A stretch of DNA of 13,579 bases, taken from contig CAZWDU010000027.1 of the NCBI GenBank assembly GCA_964632845.1, forward strand, positions 1 through 13,579, given 5' to 3'. The DNA is from JAOZHU01 sp964632845 (GTDB lineage: Archaea; Thermoproteota; Bathyarchaeia; Bathyarchaeales; Bathycorpusculaceae). Position 1 is the stretch's first letter; each line of letters begins with the position of its first letter. Shown one piece after another: positions 1 to 4,833 of this stretch. The position numbers were made by a program, and so were the translations under genes. The notes below the pieces were generated by a model. The model was not told where the DNA came from. It was given only the letters and a program-made list of their open reading frames with translations, and searched no databases.

Positions 1-1171
1 TGCGGAACTCGTCAGGGCGAATAAGCCTGAGCTCAGCAGCTCGAAGCATATCCGCCACGTTTATCTCGGGAGACTCGGGAGAACCCCAGTTAAGACGAAC
101 CTTAGCCTTAACAGGATCAAAACCCGCCTGCGCAAGAACAGGAACGAAAATGTCCCGTTCAACCTGACGCTTCACATACCGCTGCACCGGCTTAATCAAC
201 ATGTCCTGCAGCTCCAAAGCCGCTTTTGCCGAAGCCTCGGTAAAGCCAGGCGTGCTAAACAACCGTGGAAGAGGCGTCTCAACGCCCAAATAAAACTGGT
301 TAACAATGTGGTCAACGTAATACTCGAAGCGAGCTCGCGGATCAATGGTTACAGGAAAGACTTGCCCTTTGGCGCCTTTGCCTCCGTAAAACAACCAAGC
401 GCCTTCTTCAGGACGATTCTTAATTGTCTGTTGAAACTTCTGAGTAACCTCTTCCTTCGCGTTCTCCAGAATAGCCAACACATCAGGACCAGCGTACTTC
501 TCAAAAATCTTCGGCATGATCTTCTCAATTTTCGCCTTCATCCAAGCATACGCAGGACGCTTATCATTGTTGATCGTCAACGTGTGCAAGAGCACCTGCA
601 AAAGCCCAGTGCCCAAGCCCCCAGAGTACTTGCTGTTAAGACCCCAGTGAATCACGGCTTCAGGCTTCAGAGTTCTGGTGTCTTCTCCGAAACTGTTTTC
701 GCAATAAGTGCCCTTGAGAACGTAGCCCTTAGCCCGAAACGGAACCTTAAACCCCTCAACGTACTCCAATGCGATTTTCTCAACCGCGTCAAGAGGCAAC
801 CGCAAGACGTCCGTCAAAGTTTCAGGCAACAGCTTCAACCAAAAATCGTTCCCACAAGCAATCAAGCGCCTAGCCATATCGTTAAGCAAGCTGTCTAAAT
901 TAACGTCTTCGCAGAACTTGTCAACCGCATCCTTGGCCTCATCCGCCTTCTCGTAATCCTCATCAACCGTGGTGTAGAAACCCATGCCCACTGTGCCAGC
1001 CGCAATCAGATCCACGCTTGACTTGCACGTTGAGTCTCGCTCGTAAAGCGCCCAAACATCTTCGAGCTTTATGTCCGCGGTCTCAAAAACCACCCTGCCC
1101 TCTGGAGAGGCACTTCCAAAAACAGGCGCTGAAGACAAGAACTCCCGAAGCTTCTTAACGACCTTGCTCAT
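1..1171 (-). CDS. Phage-type portal protein (3' end outside window)
   Basis: I translated this frame by hand. It starts at an ATG (1169-1171) and stays open to the left edge, giving 390 residues with the C-terminus missing. It reads like the portal protein of HK97-fold tailed viruses, the dodecameric ring at one capsid vertex through which DNA is packaged and the tail is joined. Supporting segments are a polar N-terminus, the early helix after SVDLIAAG (about residue 52), a middle stretch HWGLNSKYSGGLGTGLL (about 175-191) in the place where portals carry their Gly-rich clip-region motif, and a C-terminal part with ETPLPRLFSTPGFTEASAKA followed by a long helix (about 295-345), typical of portal stems. 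The start overlaps the stop of the preceding winged-helix gene by 17 bases, so translation is probably coupled. Finding the portal downstream of protease and capsid genes is not the usual order. Family membership is from recognition, not a search. Confidence 0.85.
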   Translation of the reverse strand, partial: MSKVVKKLREFLSSAPVFGSASPEGRVVFETADIKLEDVWALYERDSTCKSSVDLIAAGTVGMGFYTTVDEDYEKADEAKDAVDKFCEDVNLDSLLNDMARRLIACGNDFWLKLLPETLTDVLRLPLDAVEKIALEYVEGFKVPFRAKGYVLKGTYCENSFGEDTRTLKPEAVIHWGLNSKYSGGLGTGLLQVLLHTLTINNDKRPAYAWMKAKIEKIMPKIFEKYAGPDVLAILENAKEEVTQKFQQTIKNRPEEGAWLFYGGKGAKGQVFPVTIDPRARFEYYVDHIVNQFYLGVETPLPRLFSTPGFTEASAKAALELQDMLIKPVQRYVKRQVERDIFVPVLAQAGFDPVKAKVRLNWGSPESPEINVADMLRAAELRLIRPDEFR

Positions 1172-1436
1172 TGGAAGCCCTCCAAGCCAAAAACGCTTTA
1201 CCCTTCTGCGTTATGCGAAAAGGCGCTCTATACTCGACACTGCATTTTTCAATGCAGCCGTCTTCAACAAGAAACCTGAAACTAGACTCAAAATTCGCAA
1301 TGGAACCTGACGTTTTCTGAATGAAACGCTTTCCTAACGCTGTGTAGGTTAAAGAGCATTGGCTAAGCTCACACAAAACCACACGCATACGCTCAATATT
1401 CTCTTTAAGCGCCTTCACTCTGCAATTCGACCTCAA
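1155..1436 (-). CDS. Small winged-helix protein in head operon
   Basis: This is an 86-93 residue protein whose C-terminal two thirds look like an archaeal winged helix-turn-helix of the HTH_45 type. A helix with TALGKRF is followed by a recognition-like helix ending LVEDGCIEKC, then the wing and FRITQKGKAFLAW. That family usually binds DNA as a small repressor or activator. The start is uncertain: TTG at 1436, GTG at 1418 (a GAGGT lies about 11 bases upstream of it) or ATG at 1388 are all possible. The first two overlap the zinc-ribbon gene, and the last leaves a 16-base gap. The stop overlaps the portal start by 17 bases. It sits between capsid and portal genes, where small head-completion proteins normally lie. 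It could therefore be a late-gene regulator or a head protein that has borrowed this fold. No function can be assigned. Confidence 0.6.
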   Translation of the reverse strand: MRSNCRVKALKENIERMRVVLCELSQCSLTYTALGKRFIQKTSGSIANFESSFRFLVEDGCIEKCSVEYRAPFRITQKGKAFLAWRASNEQGR

Positions 1437-1671
1437 CAGGTTTCTGCTCCGAAAAGAAAGGAGGAATATGGTTGTTGCATACTCGTAGTATCAGCAGATC
1501 GTGCTTGCCATCCACGCCGTATGTATTCGGTGCTAAGTCAGGAGTGTAAGGCTCCATCCTTTGGCCGCACAGAGGGCAATGCTCCCAGCAATCGCAAACC
1601 ACCACATCGCCATGGTTCCCGTGGTACTCGCGACCGCATCTAGAGCACTTACCGCTGAACGCAGCCAACAA
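1405..1671 (-). CDS. Small zinc-binding protein, head operon
   Basis: This 88-residue protein has three cysteine pairs in its first 36 residues: C9-x2-C12, C26-x-C28 and C32-x2-C35, with H17 and H20 between them. That pattern suggests a zinc ribbon binding one or two zinc ions. The rest is a short, mostly polar tail without recognisable motifs. The start is TTG at 1671, or the adjacent TTG at 1674, with GGTG about 7 bases upstream of the first. An 11-base gap separates it from the major capsid stop, so it belongs to the same transcript. The downstream winged-helix ORF overlaps its end. I do not recognise a named family. Possible roles are a minor head component, a nucleic-acid-binding adaptor, or a partner of the winged-helix protein; none is shown by the sequence. 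Confidence 0.68.
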   Translation of the reverse strand: MLAAFSGKCSRCGREYHGNHGDVVVCDCWEHCPLCGQRMEPYTPDLAPNTYGVDGKHDLLILRVCNNHIPPFFSEQKPVEVELQSEGA

Positions 1672-1682
1672 GAGGCACCGGC

Positions 1683-2645
1683 TTAAGTCAACGTCTGCTT
1701 AATGTTAGTCATTCTGGCAACAGCGTTGCTTCTCAGGACGCCCAGACCGAAACGAGTAGTCGCACGGACACCGTACTTTCCGCTCTTGACGTCTTCCCAG
1801 TCCTCAGCCGTAACATCCCTGCGCAACAGCATCATAGCAGCTACGCGAGTGTCAATCGCATACGCCGTCCCGTTAGGCACCAAGGTGCTTGCTTGCACCT
1901 TCATGCCCAGCACACTTGTGACAGTTCCTTGCTCCAAATCTGTCTGTCCAGAAGGCAAGTACTGCGCGTGAATGAATTTGTCATCGTTCAGCAGCTGGTG
2001 TAATTGCATCTCGTTAACCGCTAACACCGTAGGGCGCCAATTCTCGCCGCGAACAGCGTTATGCAAAGCAAGCAATCCAGCCCAACCTAACACGGCGCCT
2101 CCGCCAACAATCTCGGCTCCGCCAGCTAAATCACCAGCTGCGATAGCAGCGTACAAGGCGATTATGTCTTCTGTTTCGCTCTGCCCTAGAGCTCTGCCCA
2201 CTTTTTCAACCATGTTATCCATGACGTTCCACGTGGCGTCTTCGATAAACTCGCGTGTCCACTCCTCAGAAGATTCAGCGAGAACGTTCGTGGAAATGTC
2301 GACCGTGCTGTTTTTCTTGCCGCTTAATCGCGTTACAGAGCCTTCAGCGTACTTGTAAGCTACTGCACCAACATCCAGCGGGAACCGCTCCATCGCTTCC
2401 GTGGTAGGTCTTACCGTAATGATGTTTCTGCCGATCAGTTCAGGCCAAGCACTCTGCACGAGCGTGTCGTGCATTTTGCCTAAGGCACTAGCCGCGTCAC
2501 TGAAAAGCGCCTCTTTTACGCCCATCTGAATGTAACGCTTCAGAAATGGATGATCAGCCTTTAGCTTCAATTGCTCATAGACTTGCTTCTGCTCCGTGTC
2601 CTTCTGCATCAAACTTTCAAAAAGCTTCGGTTTCACGCCTATCAC
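1683..2645 (-). CDS. Major capsid protein, HK97 fold
   Basis: This 320-residue protein is the likely shell-forming protein of the virus head. It has the right length, the right neighbours (protease-scaffold and decoration protein upstream, portal downstream) and an HK97-like layout. The helical, charged N-terminal arm (about 1-60) could be a scaffold-like segment. An E-loop-like beta region lies around 75-125 (IITVRPTT to TVDIST). A long spine helix is preceded by an acidic stretch (EEWTREFIEDATWNVMDNMVEKVGRAL, about 127-153). The A-domain part contains RPTVLAVNEMQLHQLL and the beta-strand ending TRFGLGVLRSNAVARM near the C-terminus, the type of ending common in these capsid proteins. The GTG start at 2645 overlaps the stop of the decoration gene as GTGA, so translation is coupled. 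Assembly with the protease is inferred. Confidence 0.85.
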   Translation of the reverse strand: MIGVKPKLFESLMQKDTEQKQVYEQLKLKADHPFLKRYIQMGVKEALFSDAASALGKMHDTLVQSAWPELIGRNIITVRPTTEAMERFPLDVGAVAYKYAEGSVTRLSGKKNSTVDISTNVLAESSEEWTREFIEDATWNVMDNMVEKVGRALGQSETEDIIALYAAIAAGDLAGGAEIVGGGAVLGWAGLLALHNAVRGENWRPTVLAVNEMQLHQLLNDDKFIHAQYLPSGQTDLEQGTVTSVLGMKVQASTLVPNGTAYAIDTRVAAMMLLRRDVTAEDWEDVKSGKYGVRATTRFGLGVLRSNAVARMTNIKQTLT

Positions 2646-3073
2646 TTCTCCACTACAATGAAGAGCAAGTCATCCGCTGCCGAGGTGGTTTCCAGCGCTG
2701 TGCCGAGTTTGCGGTTGTAATAGACGGTGTAGTTTGCTGAGCCCCCTTCGTTCACGGCTTGGTCGGTCAACTGCAGAATTCTTTTTGAACCATCCGCGCC
2801 GTACACTGCTTTGCCTCGCGTTATGGCGCCGCCTGCTTTGACTTTGACTCTTCCTTGAGTGAGAACTGGACATGGCTGTCCTGAAGAGACGCTTTTTGTG
2901 GCTATGCCTATGCAGTCTTGCGCAGCCGCGGCTGGAGACACTTTGTCGTCCGCGCTCAAGTAAACCGGGTCACCTTTGGTTATGGCTGCTTCAGCCTCAA
3001 AGCTCTCAATAATCGCGTTCGGATCGTCAGTTTCACCTATGGCCATCCAAGTTTTGCCAGTTTTATCTGCCAA
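2642..3073 (-). CDS. DUF2190-type capsid decoration protein
   Basis: This 143-residue beta-rich protein resembles the DUF2190 family, small capsid-decorating proteins of tailed viruses that sit on the assembled shell and stabilise it. The pattern seen is an N-terminal strand with EAEAAITKGDPVYLS (about 26-40), a central C-I-G-I-A strand, LTQGRVKVKAGGAITRGKAVYG (about 71-92) and a short C-terminal strand LLFIVVEK. The repeated G-D/G-K-P/A-V-Y turn pattern, in which a Gly-rich turn precedes a strand, is what I associate with this family. The start is TTG at 3073, preceded by GGAGAGTGA. The stop overlaps the GTG of the major capsid gene by four bases, which would keep the two proteins in step. 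The gene is preceded by two small hairpins (3102-3143). Confidence 0.8.
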   Translation of the reverse strand: MADKTGKTWMAIGETDDPNAIIESFEAEAAITKGDPVYLSADDKVSPAAAAQDCIGIATKSVSSGQPCPVLTQGRVKVKAGGAITRGKAVYGADGSKRILQLTDQAVNEGGSANYTVYYNRKLGTALETTSAADDLLFIVVEK

Positions 3074-3101
3074 TCAAATCACTCTCCAACGGTTCGATTT
3101 C

Positions 3102-3143
3102 AGCCAAGTTCGTCCTTGGCTTACTCTCCTCACAAAAAGTGAG
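3102..3143 (-). promoter_or_regulatory. Two small hairpins upstream of decoration gene
   Basis: Two perfect inverted repeats lie in the only real gap of the head operon. CTCAC/GTGAG has a five-base loop (3129-3143) and AGCCAAG/CTTGGCT has a six-base loop (3102-3121). On the minus-strand RNA both can fold just before the ribosome site of the decoration gene. They could mark an RNA-processing or attenuation point that raises decoration and capsid output relative to protease. There is no T-run behind them, so a simple terminator is unlikely. Confidence 0.4.
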
Positions 3144-3148
3144 CGTGA

Positions 3149-3256
3149 TCATTTCTTGCCCAGCTTCTCCTCCAACTGGCGAAGCCACTCAGCAAGCTCC
3201 TTGTTGTCAAGGACACGTTCCTGACTCAGCTTGTAAAAACTCTTCTTCTCAGGCAC
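3149..3256 (-). CDS. 35-residue small protein, head operon
   Basis: A short reading frame runs from GTG (3254-3256) to TGA (3149-3151). The product is 35 residues, highly charged and probably one amphipathic helix (ELAEWLRQLEEKLGKK at the end). It overlaps the last codons of the protease-scaffold gene by eight bases. A strong Shine-Dalgarno-like GGAGAGG stands seven bases before the GTG, which is the main reason to believe it. It is too short to assign to a family. It could be a scaffold fragment made separately, a small head protein, or only a leader that brings ribosomes to the decoration gene. Its helix resembles the charged helices of the scaffold next door in composition. Confidence 0.5.
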   Translation of the reverse strand: MPEKKSFYKLSQERVLDNKELAEWLRQLEEKLGKK

Positions 3257-4301
3257 TTTGCAGCCTCTCCTTTAGCTTCAGAATGGCGCTGCGTATGGCT
3301 TGGCACTCGCGCTGCATGCCCAAAGTGCTACGTTCAACCGTTGGACTCGGCAGAAGCCCCTCAAGAACCGTGATTGCCTCAGCCACAGGCATCGTCTTAG
3401 GCGGATCTTTAACAAGCCCGTTCGACGGCTGCGCATTCTTCAACTGCTCAATAGTCGACTGAGCCTCGGCAAGCCGTCTCTCCGTGTCCGCCAACTTGTC
3501 TTTGATTTCAGTTAGCGCCTTTTCCGCAGTGCCAAGTTTGCCTTCCGTCTCAACAAGCTTCTCCCGAGTCGCCTTAAGCTCCACGTTCCCTTTCTGCACC
3601 GCTTCAACAATGAGTTTTTCCAAGCCTTGTCCGGCAACAAGCGGAGCAACTGATTCCAACCCTCCACTTGCTTTATCAAGGCATTTCTGACAAATGCTCA
3701 CCAAAAAATCTGCAGGTCCCCCACAAACCGCACAAGTGACATCTTCGTTCTGCTCCTTGATTTTAACGGGACCCTTAACGCTTAGACTTTCCCGAAGCCT
3801 CTCAAGCACCTGAATATTCGTTTCGGGAATACCGGGTACTGCAACCAAGCTGAGTTCAGCGTTATGCAAACCATGCGGAACAGAAGCATCCACGACATCC
3901 AATGCGGTGTAATCTGCGCCAACACTCACATGCTGAACTAAACCCTTGCGAATCTTGTCGGCAACTTCGCTCTCATAAATCTCTGCTTCATACCACAGGG
4001 CGTGGCCGTCCCAATCTGTCTTAGTGACCTTGCCAACGGCGTTATTGACGGAAACATGCTCAATGTAAATTGGTGCACCAACAAGCTTCGAACTGAACTC
4101 TTGCAGTTCTTCAGGCGTATAGACGTTAAAGTTTCTGCTCATGCCCACAGCCATGGCTACGCCGCGAATCCGCAAAGGCTTATCAACAATCTTTTCGATT
4201 ACGCTAAAAGGCAAGACTGCTGAAAAATGTTCAAGTGCACGGTTGGAACTCTTACATTGCGCTTGATTAATGCCTTGCTCGGATGTTTCGCTTTTTTCCA
4301 T
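3249..4301 (-). CDS. Prohead protease fused to zinc ribbon and scaffold
   Basis: This 350-residue protein combines capsid maturation protease and scaffold. Residues about 30-165 read as a herpes/HK97-type serine protease. The likely catalytic His is H82 in IYIEHVS and the likely Ser is S126 in GLVQHVSVGAD. The hallmark strand NAELSLVAVPGIPETN (147-162) matches the usual E-x-S-x-V-x-x-P segment of prohead proteases. Residues 190-207 hold two CxxC pairs (C190, C193, C204, C207), a small zinc ribbon. Residues about 225-295 are a heptad-rich coiled coil (EKLVETEGKLGTAEKALTE and onward) expected of a scaffold. A proline-rich linker and a final helical segment end at the usual place for a capsid-binding C-terminus. 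It opens the head operon, with an ATG about 26 bases behind a TATA-like box. The third catalytic residue is not certain. Confidence 0.88.
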   Translation of the reverse strand: MEKSETSEQGINQAQCKSSNRALEHFSAVLPFSVIEKIVDKPLRIRGVAMAVGMSRNFNVYTPEELQEFSSKLVGAPIYIEHVSVNNAVGKVTKTDWDGHALWYEAEIYESEVADKIRKGLVQHVSVGADYTALDVVDASVPHGLHNAELSLVAVPGIPETNIQVLERLRESLSVKGPVKIKEQNEDVTCAVCGGPADFLVSICQKCLDKASGGLESVAPLVAGQGLEKLIVEAVQKGNVELKATREKLVETEGKLGTAEKALTEIKDKLADTERRLAEAQSTIEQLKNAQPSNGLVKDPPKTMPVAEAITVLEGLLPSPTVERSTLGMQRECQAIRSAILKLKERLQSA

Positions 4302-4326
4302 TTTAGAGTCAAAAGTAAGTTGTAAA

Positions 4327-4332
4327 CATAAA
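4327..4332 (-). promoter_or_regulatory. TATA-like box of head operon
   Basis: On the minus strand TTTATG (with flanking GC and TTTAC) is centred about 26-28 bases before the ATG of the protease gene at 4301, with no Shine-Dalgarno in between. That spacing fits an archaeal TBP site driving a leaderless transcript. The whole divergent region to the HTH gene is only 73 bases, so one regulator could control both directions. Confidence 0.4.
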
Positions 4333-4374
4333 GCAGAAATAGGTTGTTAGCCTTTTTGCGATAATAACGTATTT

Positions 4375-4641
4375 ATGCCTTCGGATAAAGAAATGGAAGT
4401 CAGAATGAGCCTTACAGAACGAGAACGCATGATTTTGCAACTGGCGCGGCAGGGGTTTAGTGACTATAAGATAGCTCGGAAAATCAACACTGACCCGCCT
4501 AGCGTAACCCGCTCACGCAAAAACGCACAAAAAAAGCTGTTGGAGGCAATAACAGACCTTGAATGGGCAACGCGATTAGGCGTAAGCATGACCGAGCTTA
4601 CTTCAAACATGGCTAATAATCAGTACAGCTTTTTCTTATGA
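4375..4641 (+). CDS. Small HTH regulator, sigma-70 region 4/Tfx-like
   Basis: This 88-residue protein contains LTERERMILQLARQGFSDYKIARKI (13-37), the pattern of the helix-turn-helix in sigma-70 region 4, LuxR-type and archaeal Tfx-like regulators. The second helix of the motif would be about 41-54 (PSVTRSRKNAQKKL). A helical tail follows, with no ligand domain. It is transcribed away from the head operon across a 73-base shared control region, so it is a natural candidate to regulate that operon and itself. The start could be the ATG at 4375, or ATGs at codons 7 and 11; the first gives the full N-terminus, but no ribosome site is visible for any of them. A chromosomal origin cannot be excluded, since it marks the edge of the clearly viral block. 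Confidence 0.7.
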   Translation: MPSDKEMEVRMSLTERERMILQLARQGFSDYKIARKINTDPPSVTRSRKNAQKKLLEAITDLEWATRLGVSMTELTSNMANNQYSFFL

Positions 4642-4762
4642 ATTCGAGCCCATAAGTCGCACGCTGACTCTAAAGAACCAAAACTGTTTGTATTAATTTT
4701 GGAAAATTCTTATTAGGTTTTTCAGCAATCACTGTTCTCAAGCAGAATACAAACGTTCTGTG

Positions 4763-4777
4763 GCGAAAGCTATAAAG
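4763..4777 (+). promoter_or_regulatory. BRE/TATA promoter of surface-protein gene
   Basis: CGAAAG followed by CTATAAAG is a good archaeal BRE plus TATA arrangement. The expected transcript start is about 26 bases downstream, close to 4800, where an ATG begins a tiny reading frame rather than the main gene (TTG at 4834). The remaining 4642-4762 stretch shows AT-rich sequence but no gene that I can support. Confidence 0.5.
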
Positions 4778-4833
4778 CACTTCCCGAAGACAGAGCGGCA
4801 TGGAAACAACATGAAAATAGGAAGCTATTCCAA

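Noticed and set aside
308..898. 196-codon open frame on the plus strand
   Set aside because: It lies antisense to the portal gene, whose translation is convincing, and has no recognisable protein features.
1359..1643. 94-codon open frame on the plus strand
   Set aside because: The opposite strand encodes the zinc-ribbon and winged-helix proteins with regular motifs and coupled starts; this frame is their shadow.
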